Source of the DNA: Mesorhizobium sp. ZC-5
Lineage (GTDB): Bacteria; Pseudomonadota; Alphaproteobacteria; Rhizobiales; Rhizobiaceae
Direction: 5' to 3'
NCBI RefSeq assembly: GCF_025753855.1
Contig: NZ_JAOWPT010000020.1
Location: 1 to 64,000 of the forward strand
Length of the DNA stretch: 64,000 bases
Shown: positions 1-9,670 of the stretch, piece by piece
Layout: each line of letters begins with the position of its first letter
Position numbering within the stretch: position 1 is the first letter of the stretch
Notes under the pieces: generated by a model
Told to the model about the DNA's origin: nothing
The model's input: only the letters and a program-made list of their open reading frames with translations
The model's database searches: none
Made by a program: the position numbers and the translations under genes

Positions 1-119
1 GTGGCCGATTCCTCGAAGTGGACGAGGCGGCAGCGATGGTCGCATGGCTGGTCAGCCGCGAGAACAGCTTCACAACTGCGTCGGTCTTTGACCTTTCAGG
101 TGGCCGCTGCACCTATTGA
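1..119 (+). CDS. SDR-family oxidoreductase, C-terminal fragment
   Basis: Frame 3 is open from the window edge and ends at TGA 117-119. The 38 visible residues end in FDLSGGRCTY. The DLSGGR-type ending after a helix such as AAAMVAWLVS is typical of the C-terminus of short-chain dehydrogenases, where the last strand packs against the cofactor domain. The active site lies outside the window, so substrate and cofactor cannot be judged. Assignment rests on the tail alone. Confidence 0.6.
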   Translation, partial: GRFLEVDEAAAMVAWLVSRENSFTTASVFDLSGGRCTY

Positions 120-159
120 TGGGGCCAAGCGCGGTTTCAATGATTTCAAGGCGGTAGAC

Positions 160-234
<75 letters not shown>

Positions 235-387
235 AAAAGTGAATGCGGCGCCTTCTGCCATATCAATCCTGCCTGCGCAAGCGATGTGTGCATATTGTTG
301 AAATCTTGCAGCAGTGGCCATGGGACAGCCACAATGCGGTATAGTTTCGTCGGCAACGGCAATTATCTCGCGGGGGACCGCCTGTCG

Positions 388-564
388 ATGGCCAAGGACA
401 TTGCTGATAAGGACAAACAGCAGGACATGCGCAAGACCCGGCTCGCCGAGGAACTGCGTGCCAATCTGCAGAAACGGAAGGCGCAGTCGCGGTCGCGGCG
501 GACCGGTAACGCCGATTCCAGGCCCGAGGGGATCGCGGCAAGCAAGACGAATTCGAATGACTGA
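388..564 (+). CDS. small basic hypothetical protein upstream of murA
   Basis: A 58-residue ORF starts at ATG 388 (MAKDIADKDKQQDMRKTRL). It is highly charged, with a Lys/Arg/Gln-rich helix around residues 8-35 (RLAEELRANLQKRKAQ) and a disordered Ser/Arg tail. No membrane segment or known domain is visible. It lies about 140 bp upstream of murA in the same direction, and small basic ORFs of this sort are common at this position in related alphaproteobacteria. Function unknown. Confidence 0.6.
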   Translation: MAKDIADKDKQQDMRKTRLAEELRANLQKRKAQSRSRRTGNADSRPEGIAASKTNSND

Positions 565-705
565 TTGGCCGGCGGCATCCACCAGAGAAGGTGGGCGGCA
601 GGCGCAAAAACACAATTCCTTGAACCACACGGCCCGATAGTCTAGACGAGCCGGCAAACCTCAACCGATTGAAACCAGGCATCCGCCTGGAGAAATGCTC
701 CCCAC

Positions 706-1998
706 ATGGATCGCATCCGCATCGTCGGCGGCAATGAACTGACCGGCAGTATACCGATTTCGGGCGCCAAGAATGCCGCCCTGCCCCTGATGATCGCGTC
801 GCTTTTGACCGACGATACGCTGACGCTCGAAAACGTGCCGCATCTGGCGGACGTGGAGCAGCTCATTCGCATTCTCGGCAATCACGGCGTCGACTATTCG
901 GTGAACGGCCGCCGCGAGAAGCAGCAGGAGGGTTATGCCCGCACCATCAATTTCACGGCGCGCAGCATCGTCGACACCACCGCGCCCTATGAACTGGTGT
1001 CCAAGATGCGTGCCAGCTTCTGGGTCATCGGACCGCTGCTGGCCCGCATGGGCGAGGCCCGCGTGTCGCTGCCCGGCGGTTGCGCCATCGGTACGCGGCC
1101 GGTCGACCTGTTCATCGAAGGACTGCAGAAGCTCGGCGCCGAGATCGACATCGACAGCGGCTACATCAACGCCAGGGCGCCGAACGGCCGTCTGACCGGC
1201 AACCGCTACGTCTTCCCGAAAGTCTCGGTCGGCGCCACTCATGTGCTGATGATGGCGGCGAGCCTTGCCAAGGGCGAGACGGTGCTGGAAAACGCGGCGC
1301 GCGAGCCGGAAATCGTCAACCTCGCCGACTGCCTCAACGCAATGGGCGCCAAAATCCATGGCGCAGGCACCGAAACCATCACCATAGACGGCGTCGATTC
1401 GCTTTCGGGCGCCCGCCATGCGGTCATTCCCGACCGCATCGAGACTGGAACCTACGCCATGGCGGTCGCCATGACAGGCGGCGACGTGACGCTGGAAAAC
1501 GCCCGGCCCGACCTTTTGCAAGGTGCCCTCGACGTGATCGCACAGACCGGCGCGGAGATCATCCCGGTCAATTCGGGTATCCGGGTGAAGCGCAACGGCG
1601 CCGGCATCTCGCCGGTCGATATCACGACCGAACCTTTTCCGGGTTTCCCGACCGACCTGCAGGCGCAGTTCATGGGCCTGATGACCATGGCCGAGGGCAA
1701 GTCGCGTATCACCGAGACGATTTTCGAGAACCGTTTCATGCATGTGCAGGAACTCGCGCGCCTCGGCGCCCACATCACGCTTGCCGGACAGACGGCAATC
1801 GTCGAGGGCGTCTCGAAGCTCAAGGGCGCACCGGTGATGGCGACCGATCTTCGCGCCTCGGTCTCGCTGGTGATCGCGGGCCTGGCCGCCGAGGGTGAGA
1901 CCACCGTCAACCGCGTCTACCATCTCGACCGCGGCTTCGAGCGGCTCGAGGAAAAACTGTCGGGTTGCGGGGCGACGATCGAGCGCATCTCCGCCTGA
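706..1998 (+). CDS. murA: UDP-N-acetylglucosamine 1-carboxyvinyltransferase
   Basis: 430 residues, the normal MurA length. It transfers enolpyruvate from PEP to UDP-GlcNAc, the first committed cytoplasmic step of peptidoglycan synthesis. Visible features are the N-terminal [25 protein letters not shown] segment region with the conserved Lys of SGAKNA, and the PEP-binding/fosfomycin-target loop [11 protein letters not shown] with the catalytic Cys at residue 126, so there is no Cys-to-Asp resistance change. The internally repeated EPT-synthase fold covers the whole protein. ATG 706 gives the canonical N-terminus. A GC-rich hairpin follows 6 nt after the stop. Confidence 0.97.
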   Translation: MDRIRIVGGNELTGSIPISGAKNAALPLMIASLLTDDTLTLENVPHLADVEQLIRILGNHGVDYSVNGRREKQQEGYARTINFTARSIVDTTAPYELVSKMRASFWVIGPLLARMGEARVSLPGGCAIGTRPVDLFIEGLQKLGAEIDIDSGYINARAPNGRLTGNRYVFPKVSVGATHVLMMAASLAKGETVLENAAREPEIVNLADCLNAMGAKIHGAGTETITIDGVDSLSGARHAVIPDRIETGTYAMAVAMTGGDVTLENARPDLLQGALDVIAQTGAEIIPVNSGIRVKRNGAGISPVDITTEPFPGFPTDLQAQFMGLMTMAEGKSRITETIFENRFMHVQELARLGAHITLAGQTAIVEGVSKLKGAPVMATDLRASVSLVIAGLAAEGETTVNRVYHLDRGFERLEEKLSGCGATIERISA

Positions 1999-2003
1999 CC
2001 ACA

Positions 2004-2031
2004 GGCGCCTCGCATCCCGGTGCGGGGCGCC
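2004..2031 (+). terminator. 11-bp GC-rich hairpin after murA
   Basis: GGCGCCTCGCA (2004-2014) pairs fully with TGCGGGGCGCC (2021-2031), including one G-T pair, around a 6-nt loop. It begins 6 nt after the murA stop. No T-run follows, so it may be a processing or Rho-related hairpin rather than a strict intrinsic terminator. Confidence 0.4.
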
Positions 2032-2107
2032 GCTATCGGTTGCACCGCACCCGAAGACCGCCTAACAAGGCCGGAAACATGCAGTTCCGGACAAGGCGCC
2101 GATATCC

Positions 2108-2542
2108 ATGGACCAGCTCAAGCTTGTCGCCCTCGACGAACAGGACCTGAACATCATCTCGGCGCATGTCCAGGACGCCGTGATGAAGATCGGCGACCTG
2201 GAATTCCTGCCCAACAGCAAGCGTTTCGTCATCGCCATGAACCGCTTTGCGTGGGAGACGGTGTCCGGGGTGCTTCGCAAGCGCGCAGAAAGGCGGCAAA
2301 GCGTCCTGCATTTCGACCGGGTGCTTGCGGTGAAGCTGGTGGGAATAGACCGCAACAAGCCCGCCGACGTGCTCTCCCTGCTGGCGATCCGTTTCGCAGG
2401 CGCCGAGGCGCCGGCCGGCACCATCCAGCTCGACTTTTCGGGAGGCGGCACGATCAGGCTGAGCGTGGAATGCATCGAGGCGCGCCTCGCCGACCTCGGC
2501 AGCGCCTGGGAAGCTTCCTCGCTGCCAAGCCACCGAGCCTGA
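2108..2542 (+). CDS. DUF2948 family protein
   Basis: 144 residues. The N-terminus MDQLKLVALDEQDLNIISAHVQDA and the following FLPNSKRFVIAMNRFAWE match the alphaproteobacterial DUF2948 family, which is found almost invariably between murA and hisD. It is soluble, with no signal peptide or membrane helix. The C-terminal region contains a short acidic/hydrophobic motif, IRLSVECIEARLADLG. Biochemical role unknown; the conserved neighbourhood suggests co-expression with envelope and histidine genes rather than a shared pathway. Confidence 0.9.
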   Translation: MDQLKLVALDEQDLNIISAHVQDAVMKIGDLEFLPNSKRFVIAMNRFAWETVSGVLRKRAERRQSVLHFDRVLAVKLVGIDRNKPADVLSLLAIRFAGAEAPAGTIQLDFSGGGTIRLSVECIEARLADLGSAWEASSLPSHRA

Positions 2543-2558
2543 CACGGGCAGCACCACC

Positions 2559-3851
2559 ATGGCGATCACTCTCAACCAGGCCGACAACGATTTCGAGGCG
2601 CGCTTCGCGACGTTCCTGACCACCAAGCGCGAGGTTTCCGCCGACGTGGACCTGGCCGTGCGCCAGATCATCGATACGGTGCGCGCCGACGGCGACGATG
2701 CACTGCGGGCCTATTCGCTGAAATTCGACCGTGCCGACCTTGCTGAGCTTGGCATCGCGGTGTCACGTGAAGATATTGAGCGCGCCTACGAAGCAGCCGA
2801 TGCCGAGACGGTCGAGGCGCTGAAGTTCGCCCGCGACCGCATCCATGCGCATCACCGGCGCCAGCGTCCTCAGGACGACCGCTACACCGACCCGATCGGC
2901 GTCGAACTCGGCTCGCGCTGGACGGCGATCGAATCGGTGGGCCTGTACGTGCCGGGAGGCACCGCAAGCTATCCGAGCTCGGTGCTGATGAACGCGGTCC
3001 CGGCGAAGGTCGCCGGCGTCGACCGCATCGTGATCTGCGTGCCGGCTCCCGCCGGCGTCATCAACCCACTGGTGCTGGTGGCGGCCGATCTCGCCGGCGT
3101 CTCCGAAATCTACCGCGTCGGCGGCGCCCATGCCGTGGCGGCACTTGCCTATGGCACGGCAACAATCAAGCCGGTGGTGAAGATCGTCGGACCCGGCAAC
3201 GCCTATGTCGCGGCCGCGAAACGCCAGGTCTTCGGAACCGTCGGCATCGACATGATCGCCGGGCCTTCGGAAGTGCTGATCGTCGCGGATGGAGCCAACG
3301 ATCCGGACTGGATCGCGGCGGATCTTCTGGCGCAGGCCGAGCACGATACCGCCGCGCAATCCATCCTGATCACCGACGATGCCGGTTTCGCGCGCGCCGT
3401 CGAGGCAGCCGTCGAGCGCCAGTTGCAGCTTCTGCCGCGCGCCGAAACCGCAGCCGCGAGCTGGCGCGATTTCGGCGCGGTAATCCTGGTCGAGCGGATC
3501 GCCGATGCCCCACCGCTGGTCGATCGCATCGCCGCGGAACATCTCGAACTGGCGATCGACGACGCCGAAGCCTTCCTGGGGCGCATCCGCAATGCCGGCG
3601 CGGTATTTCTCGGCCGCCACACGCCGGAAGTCATCGGCGACTATGTCGGCGGCTCCAACCACGTGCTGCCGACGGCACGGTCGGCACGCTTTTCGTCCGG
3701 CCTTTCGGTGCTCGATTTCATGAAGCGGACATCGGTCCTCAAGCTCGGCCCCGAACAGTTGCGCCAGCTCGCGCCGGCGGCGATCGCGCTCGCCAAGGCC
3801 GAGGGGCTGGAGGCTCATGGCCGCTCCGTCGCCATCCGGTTGAACATGTAG
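2559..3851 (+). CDS. hisD: histidinol dehydrogenase
   Basis: 430 residues, full length for HisD. It catalyses the last two NAD-dependent oxidations of L-histidinol to L-histidine in the cytoplasm. Visible signatures are the loop VGLYVPGGTASYPSS, GPGNAYVAAAKRQVFG, the IAGPSEVLIVAD signature, the zinc-ligand region LLAQAEHDTAAQ (Gln and His), the catalytic EHLEL segment, and GGSNHVLPT near the C-terminus. It starts 17 bp after DUF2948 and is followed 7 bp later by the UPF0262 gene, consistent with one transcript. Confidence 0.97.
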   Translation: MAITLNQADNDFEARFATFLTTKREVSADVDLAVRQIIDTVRADGDDALRAYSLKFDRADLAELGIAVSREDIERAYEAADAETVEALKFARDRIHAHHRRQRPQDDRYTDPIGVELGSRWTAIESVGLYVPGGTASYPSSVLMNAVPAKVAGVDRIVICVPAPAGVINPLVLVAADLAGVSEIYRVGGAHAVAALAYGTATIKPVVKIVGPGNAYVAAAKRQVFGTVGIDMIAGPSEVLIVADGANDPDWIAADLLAQAEHDTAAQSILITDDAGFARAVEAAVERQLQLLPRAETAAASWRDFGAVILVERIADAPPLVDRIAAEHLELAIDDAEAFLGRIRNAGAVFLGRHTPEVIGDYVGGSNHVLPTARSARFSSGLSVLDFMKRTSVLKLGPEQLRQLAPAAIALAKAEGLEAHGRSVAIRLNM

Positions 3852-3857
3852 GCGGCA

Positions 3858-4343
3858 ATGGCGGCGAGCGGCACCGACAAGGCAAGGCTGGTCGACATCG
3901 AACTCGACGAATCGATCGGCCGGTCGACGCCCGACGTCGAGCATGAGCGCGCCGTCGCCATTTTCGACCTGATCGAAGAGAACAGCTTTTGCCCGGTCAG
4001 CGACCAGGGTGCCGGACCTTATAGACTTAGGCTCTCGCTGATGGAGGCCCGGCTGGTGTTCGCAATCTCGCGCGAGAACGGCGAGGACGTGGTCACGCAC
4101 ATCCTTTCGCTGACGCCATTCCGGCGCATCGTGAAGGACTATTTCCTGATCTGCGAGAGCTACTACGACGCAATCCGCTCGTCGACGCCGAGCCATATCG
4201 AGGCGATCGACATGGGCCGACGCGGCCTGCACAACGAGGGGTCACAGACCCTGATGGACCGGCTCTCCGGCAAGATCGACATCGACTTCAACACCGCGCG
4301 GCGCCTTTTCACGCTCGTCTGCGTCCTGCATTGGCGCGGCTGA
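3858..4343 (+). CDS. UPF0262 family protein
   Basis: 161 residues. The sequence [35 protein letters not shown] and the [11 protein letters not shown] segment match UPF0262, a family restricted to alphaproteobacteria and normally placed directly after hisD. Soluble, no catalytic motif recognised. It starts 7 bp after hisD and precedes the phosphatase gene by 5 bp, so the three are probably cotranscribed. Function unknown. Confidence 0.9.
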   Translation: MAASGTDKARLVDIELDESIGRSTPDVEHERAVAIFDLIEENSFCPVSDQGAGPYRLRLSLMEARLVFAISRENGEDVVTHILSLTPFRRIVKDYFLICESYYDAIRSSTPSHIEAIDMGRRGLHNEGSQTLMDRLSGKIDIDFNTARRLFTLVCVLHWRG

Positions 4344-4348
4344 TCCGG

Positions 4349-4822
4349 ATGGCATCCGGCCCGGAGCAGAACCTGGCGGACATGCCAAGGTCGGTGCTGT
4401 TCATGTGCGGCATGAATGCGGTGCGTTCACCGATCGCCGAGGCTCTGGCGCGGCAGTCGCTTCCGGCCACCGTCTTCGTCGCCTCGGCCGGCGTTCACGC
4501 CGGGGCGCGCGACCCGTTTGTCGACGCCGTGCTTGCCGAAGACGGGCTGTCGCTGGACAACCGGCAGCCGCGGACGATCGATGACCTGGAAGACGACTAT
4601 TTCGACCTGATCGTGACGCTTGCGCCGGAAGCCCATCACGCCGCGCTCGAACTGACGCGCTCGATGGCGGTCGAGGTGGAATACTGGCCGACCGCCGATC
4701 CGACCACGGCCACTGGAACACGCGAGCAGATCATGGCGGCGTACCGTGATGTGCGCGAGCGGCTCAAGGCGCGGATCGCCGGACGGTTCGGCCTGCGGGC
4801 GCCGGGGAATGCAGAAGAATAA
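4349..4822 (+). CDS. low molecular weight phosphatase family protein
   Basis: About 157 residues from ATG 4349. The P-loop VLFMCGMNAVRSP carries the CX5R catalytic signature (Cys20, Arg26) of low-molecular-weight protein-tyrosine phosphatases and the related arsenate reductases. A C-terminal acidic WPTADPT segment fits the general-acid Asp loop. The frame opens 18 bp earlier inside the UPF0262 stop region, and an internal ATG at 4382 would begin just before the P-loop; neither start has a strong ribosome site. Whether it acts on phosphotyrosine or arsenate cannot be decided. Confidence 0.85.
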   Translation: MASGPEQNLADMPRSVLFMCGMNAVRSPIAEALARQSLPATVFVASAGVHAGARDPFVDAVLAEDGLSLDNRQPRTIDDLEDDYFDLIVTLAPEAHHAALELTRSMAVEVEYWPTADPTTATGTREQIMAAYRDVRERLKARIAGRFGLRAPGNAEE

Positions 4823-4910
4823 GCGTGTTCACAAAGAACCCATAATCATATAGGTTCCGCGCCAATTCCGGCCCGCGTGCCGGGGAAAACCATCCAAACA
4901 AAGGTATCGA

Positions 4911-5129
4911 ATGCCGAAGGAAGAAGTCCTCGAGTTTCCGGGTGTTGTGACGGAACTGCTGCCCAACGCCATGTTCCGGGTCAAACTCGAAAATGAACAC
5001 GAAATCATCGCCCACACCGCAGGCCGCATGCGCAAGAACCGTATCCGGGTTCTCACCGGCGACAAGGTTCTCGTCGAGATGACGCCCTACGACCTGACCA
5101 AGGGCCGTATCACCTACCGCTTCAAGTAG
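4911..5129 (+). CDS. infA: translation initiation factor IF-1
   Basis: 72 residues, exactly the family length. The single S1/OB-fold domain begins [20 protein letters not shown] and includes the conserved [19 protein letters not shown] and the C-terminal GRITYRFK. It binds the 30S A-site during initiation and supports IF-2/IF-3 action. It sits between the phosphatase and maf genes, the standard position in this order of bacteria. Confidence 0.98.
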
Positions 5130-5179
5130 GCGGTGGCGCGCTTGCCGCGCAGCTTCAGCCGACAGGATCACTGACCACG

Positions 5180-5809
5180 ATGAGCGTCCTCCAGAAGCTG
5201 GTGCTTGCCTCAGGGTCGCCCCGCCGGATCGAGCTTTTGCAGCAGGCCGGCATCGAGCCCAGCCGGCTGTTCCCCGCCGACATCGACGAGACGCCGCTGC
5301 GGGCCGAACATCCGCGTTCGCTCGCCAAGCGTCTTTCGCGCGGCAAGGCGGAAAGGGCATTCGAAGGATTGAAGGCCGATCCGGAGGCCGCCGGGTCCTT
5401 CATCCTTGCCGCCGATACGGTCGTCGCGGTGGGCCGCCGCATCCTGCCCAAGGCCGAACTCATCGACGAAGCGTCGAACTGCCTGCGGCTGTTGTCGGGG
5501 CGTTCGCATCGCGTCTATTCCGGGATCTGCCTGATCACGCCAGCCGGCAAGGTACGCCAGAAGCTGATCGAGACCCGGGTACGCTTCAAGCGGCTGTCGC
5601 GCGAGGAACTGGAGAGCTATCTCGCGTCTGGCGAATGGCGCGGCAAAGCGGGTGGATACGCGATCCAGGGGCTGGCCGGCACATTCATCGTGAAGCTGGT
5701 CGGCTCCTACACCAATGTCGTCGGGCTTCCGCTCTACGAAACCGTGGGTCTTTTGACCGGGGAAGGCTTTCCGGTGCATTTCAACTGGCTGTCCGGCACG
5801 AAAACCTGA
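5180..5809 (+). CDS. maf: Maf family nucleoside triphosphate pyrophosphatase
   Basis: 209 residues. The N-terminal [18 protein letters not shown] is the Maf signature (SxSPRR), followed by DIDETPL, the KAERAF helix, and the [18 protein letters not shown] catalytic segment. Maf proteins hydrolyse non-canonical or modified NTPs to NMPs and affect septum formation. The C-terminal [28 protein letters not shown] segment is also conserved. ATG 5180 lies 50 bp after infA. Confidence 0.95.
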   Translation: MSVLQKLVLASGSPRRIELLQQAGIEPSRLFPADIDETPLRAEHPRSLAKRLSRGKAERAFEGLKADPEAAGSFILAADTVVAVGRRILPKAELIDEASNCLRLLSGRSHRVYSGICLITPAGKVRQKLIETRVRFKRLSREELESYLASGEWRGKAGGYAIQGLAGTFIVKLVGSYTNVVGLPLYETVGLLTGEGFPVHFNWLSGTKT

Positions 5810-5882
5810 CCTATCTTTCTCCGACGATCAGCCCCTTCAGAAACCGGGTCCGGGCTTCCAGACAACGTTGCAAGTTCCGCGC

Positions 5883-6098
5883 ATGGCACAATCCGCAAAA
5901 ATCACGCCGCTTCGCCCCAAGCACCCCTGTCCGATATGCCGCAAGGCCTCGGTGCGGGAATTTTATCCGTTCTGCTCAACCCGCTGCAAGGACATCGACC
6001 TCAATCGCTGGCTCTCCGGCGGCTATGCGATACCGGTGCGCGACGACGAGGAAGAACCCGGCGGCGAGGGCTCCGGCGGGCCGCAAACGCCGGCTTGA
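5883..6098 (+). CDS. yacG: DNA gyrase inhibitor YacG
   Basis: 71 residues from ATG 5883; an upstream TTG at 5868 would add five residues. The four-cysteine zinc site is visible as CPICRK and [11 protein letters not shown], followed by the conserved [10 protein letters not shown] helix that contacts GyrB. In E. coli YacG binds GyrB and blocks DNA binding. An acidic disordered tail follows. It comes after maf in the usual order. Confidence 0.93.
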   Translation: MAQSAKITPLRPKHPCPICRKASVREFYPFCSTRCKDIDLNRWLSGGYAIPVRDDEEEPGGEGSGGPQTPA

Positions 6099-6140
6099 TC
6101 CGGAGAACGGAATTCGGCCTGCAAATCGTTTGCCGGTGGC

Positions 6141-6168
6141 TGGACAGTCCGGATTCTCATGCTATAAC
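6141..6168 (+). promoter_or_regulatory. probable promoter of tRNA-Phe
   Basis: TGGACA (6141-6146) and TATAAC (6163-6168) are separated by 16 bp and resemble -35/-10 hexamers of a housekeeping sigma factor. The tRNA begins about 72 bp downstream, leaving room for a 5' leader removed by RNase P. Confidence 0.5.
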
Positions 6169-6240
6169 CCACGCGCTTTCGGGCGGTGGCGCAAGGCTGC
6201 CGCGGATCGGGATACCAAACCCGATTGTCGACGAAGGCAG

Positions 6241-6316
<76 letters not shown>

Positions 6317-6574
6317 TTACCTCTTCTCTCGACATTCCCTTCCGCCGAGCCTCGAACGTTGCCGCCTCCATACGGGCTGAAGATCATCGCTTTCGACGAT
6401 CTCATCGCACTTTGGCGCATCTGGTGGCAGGCGACCTCCCCGGAAGCGGTGGCTTCGGCGGCCGACACTTTCCCAAACGGATTTTAAGTTGGCGGCGACG
6501 CGAAGGACACTTCGAGCCACCTCGCTCGATTCAGCACGCCGCCGCAATCCCGGACCGCATATCAAGTCCCGGGA

Positions 6575-9500
6575 TCAAACCTCCAAGGCGTTATCAATTC
6601 CGATTGGCGCTTCGCGCTGATTTACGTCGCCGGGCTCCTGGATTCGAAACCAGGCGAGGTATAGGGCAGGCAGGAAAAGCAGCGTCAGCAAGGTGGCGCC
6701 GGCAAGGCCGCCGACCACCGCATAGGCCATCGGACCCCAGAATACGTCGCCCATGATCGGGATCATGCCGAGAATCGCAGCCGAAGCCGTCAGCAATATC
6801 GGACGGAAGCGGTGCAGGGCCGCCTCCGTCACTGCGTGCCAGGGGTGAATTCCGGCATTGCGGTTGTGCTCGATCTGGTCGATCAGGATCACCGAATTGC
6901 GGATGATCATGCCCGCCAGCGCGATGATGCCGAGCGTGGCGACGAAACCCATCGGCGTACTTGTGGTCAGCATCGCGACAACGACGCCGATCAGGCCGAG
7001 AGGCGCTACGCTGATCACCAGGAAAAGGCGCTGGAAGCTCTGCAATTGTATCATCAGCACAATCAGCATCAGCGCAATCATTATGGGAAGCTGAGCTATC
7101 AGAGCAGCATTGCTCTGGGCGCTCTTTTCCACCGTGCCGCCCTCTACCACGCGCGCTCCCGCCGGAAGCGTCTTCACAATCTCCTGGATTGCCGGACGCA
7201 GGCGGCTGTAGACTGTCGGTGCCTCGAAGCCGTCGGGCATGTCCGCCTGTACGGTGATTGTCGGCAGCCGGTCGCGACGCCATAGATAGCCCTCATCAAG
7301 GGTGTAATCGAGCGTTGCGATCTCATTAAGCGGCACCGACTGACCGTTTGGCAGGCTCACCTGCAGATTGCGCAGCGCATCGAGCGAGCCACGTTCGGCA
7401 TCCGTGGCCCGGGCCGTCAGATCGATCAGGTATATCGAATCCCTGATCTGCGTAACGACCTGCCCGTCGAGTATCATGTTGAGCGATTGCGACAGGCTCT
7501 GGGAACTGAGCCCCACCTGGCGCGCTTTGTCCTGATTGATGACGAGGCGCAGCGTTTTGCTTTTTTCGTTCCAGTCGAAGTTCACCAGCTTGGTAACGCC
7601 TGATTGGCGCAGGGCGTTGGCGACGTCCTCCGCAAGGCGCCGGGCCTCTTCCGGCGTGTTGCCGCTGACGCGATACTGTACAGGCCAGCCGACGGGCGGA
7701 CCGAGCTCGAGCCGGGAGACCCTGACGGTAACGTCGTCGAAGCCCTGCTCGAATGCCCTGTCCAGTTTTACCTTCAGGCGATCACGGGCATCCAGATCCT
7801 TGGCCACCACGACCAACTGGGCAATGAAATCATTGTCGAGTTGCACGTCGAGGGGCAGGTAGAAGCGGATGGCGCCGCCTCCGATATAGGCCGAATAGTG
7901 GTCGACATCCTCGTCTCCTTCGAGGAGCTTCTCCACCTCATCGACCTTCGCCTGCGTGGCAAAGATCGAAGAATTCGTCGACAGATCCATGGTGACCACC
8001 AGTTCCGGCCGATCAGAAGACGGGAAGAACTGCCGCTGCACGAAATTCTGGCCGTAAATCGAAAGCACGAACAGGCCGATGGTCGCGATAATGGTGACAT
8101 AGCGGAAACGCATGCAAAATGTCAGCACGCCGTGGAAGGCACGCATGAAAGGGCCTGGCCCAGTATCCGCGCCGTGCTTGGGCACATGCGCCGGAAGCAC
8201 CGTCACGCCAATGACGGGCGAGAACACGACCGCCACGAACCACGAGCTGATCAAGGCGATCGCGATCACCGCAAACAGCGAGAAACAGTATTGCCCCGTA
8301 TTGCTCTCGGCGAATCCGATCGGCCAGAAGCCGAAGATCGTGACAAGAGTGCCGGTGAGCATCGGAAACGCGGTTGACGTATAGGCGAAGGTCGCGGCCT
8401 TGATCTTCTCGAAGCCTTCCTCGATCTTCGAAACCATCATCTCGACCGTGATCATGGCATCGTCGACCAGGAGACCGAGCGCAATGATCAGAGCGCCCAG
8501 CGAGATGCGTTGCAGGCTGATCTGCATATACTCCATGCCTATGAATACGATGGAGAGCACAAGCGGAATGGAAAGCGCCACGACAAGGCCTGCGCGTATC
8601 CCGAGGCTGAGAAAACTCACCACCAGCACGATGGCGACGGCCTCGCCCAGCGCTTTGGTGAATCCTCCAATCGCCTCCTTCACGACGTCGGGCTGATTGG
8701 AAACCAGGTTGACGTCAATGCCGACCGGAAACTGCTGTTTGAGTTGCCGGGCGACCGCGTCGAGGCCCTTCCCGAACTCCAGGTTGTTGCCGCCGGAACG
8801 CATCGAGACGCCGATGCCGATCGCCGGCTTGCCGTTGACCCGAAACATCTTGGTCGGAGGATCGACATATCCATCTTCGATCGTGGCGATATCTGCCAGC
8901 CGATAGAAGCGATTGTTGATGAAGAGGTCGATCTTCGAGACGCTGGCAGCATCGACCAGCGCCCCCGAGACCTGGACAAGGATATCCTCATTCTCGGTAT
9001 TGATGACGCCGGCGGGAACCACCGCATTCTGTTCGGCAACGGCTGTGAGGACTTCGTTGAAATTCAGACCGAGCGCGGCCAGCTTGGCGGGTGAAAAGGA
9101 AAGATAGATCTTCTCCTGCTGGTCGCCGAATATCTCGACCTTGTCGACGTCTGGCGCCCGTTGGAAGGCAGCCTTGGCGATCTCGGCGAAGTCGCGCGTC
9201 TCGCGTAGCGAAAACCCGTCATAGGTAAGGCCGTAGATGATGCCGAAGACATCGCCGAATTCGTCGTTGAAGTACGGTCCCTGAATGCCCGGAGGCAAGG
9301 TATATTTGATGTCGGCGACCTTCTTGCGGACCTCGTACCAGGTCCAGGGAATGTCGGCCGGATCCATCGACTGTAGTAGATTGACGTAGACGACCGATAC
9401 GCCGGGCTTGGTATAGCTCTTCACGTAGTCCAGGTTCGGCGTTTCCTGGAGCTTCTTCTCGATCGCGTCTGTAACCTGCAGCATGGTGTCGGCGGTTGTC

Positions 9501-9670
9501 GCGCCTGGCCACACCGTCTGCACGATCATCGTCTGGACCGCGAATTCCGGATCCTCCTCGCGTCCAAGCCGCGTATACGACATTACGCCGGCAGCCAGGC
9601 ATAAGAGCATGAAGAAAAGGACGAGGATCCGGTGGCGGACCGCCCATTCCGACAGATTAAAACTGTTCAT
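6575..9670 (-). CDS. RND-family efflux transporter, inner-membrane pump
   Basis: 1031 residues from ATG 9670 (MNSFNLSEWAVRHRILVLFFML), typical AcrB/MexB-like length. TM1 is near residues 12-30, two large periplasmic loops follow, and the TM clusters show the RND proton-relay region ALIIALGLLVDDAMITVEMM, where DD is the conserved TM4 acidic pair. GIIALAGMIIRNSVILIDQIEHN is typical of TM10-11. The ATG overlaps the stop of the upstream adaptor gene (ATGA at 9667-9670). It should export hydrophobic compounds using the proton gradient. No outer-membrane channel gene is adjacent, so a distant TolC-like partner is inferred. Confidence 0.93.
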   Translation of the reverse strand: MNSFNLSEWAVRHRILVLFFMLLCLAAGVMSYTRLGREEDPEFAVQTMIVQTVWPGATTADTMLQVTDAIEKKLQETPNLDYVKSYTKPGVSVVYVNLLQSMDPADIPWTWYEVRKKVADIKYTLPPGIQGPYFNDEFGDVFGIIYGLTYDGFSLRETRDFAEIAKAAFQRAPDVDKVEIFGDQQEKIYLSFSPAKLAALGLNFNEVLTAVAEQNAVVPAGVINTENEDILVQVSGALVDAASVSKIDLFINNRFYRLADIATIEDGYVDPPTKMFRVNGKPAIGIGVSMRSGGNNLEFGKGLDAVARQLKQQFPVGIDVNLVSNQPDVVKEAIGGFTKALGEAVAIVLVVSFLSLGIRAGLVVALSIPLVLSIVFIGMEYMQISLQRISLGALIIALGLLVDDAMITVEMMVSKIEEGFEKIKAATFAYTSTAFPMLTGTLVTIFGFWPIGFAESNTGQYCFSLFAVIAIALISSWFVAVVFSPVIGVTVLPAHVPKHGADTGPGPFMRAFHGVLTFCMRFRYVTIIATIGLFVLSIYGQNFVQRQFFPSSDRPELVVTMDLSTNSSIFATQAKVDEVEKLLEGDEDVDHYSAYIGGGAIRFYLPLDVQLDNDFIAQLVVVAKDLDARDRLKVKLDRAFEQGFDDVTVRVSRLELGPPVGWPVQYRVSGNTPEEARRLAEDVANALRQSGVTKLVNFDWNEKSKTLRLVINQDKARQVGLSSQSLSQSLNMILDGQVVTQIRDSIYLIDLTARATDAERGSLDALRNLQVSLPNGQSVPLNEIATLDYTLDEGYLWRRDRLPTITVQADMPDGFEAPTVYSRLRPAIQEIVKTLPAGARVVEGGTVEKSAQSNAALIAQLPIMIALMLIVLMIQLQSFQRLFLVISVAPLGLIGVVVAMLTTSTPMGFVATLGIIALAGMIIRNSVILIDQIEHNRNAGIHPWHAVTEAALHRFRPILLTASAAILGMIPIMGDVFWGPMAYAVVGGLAGATLLTLLFLPALYLAWFRIQEPGDVNQREAPIGIDNALEV

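Noticed and set aside
661-1923. 420-codon minus-strand frame opposite murA
   Set aside because: Overlaps a complete murA gene and has shadow-type composition.
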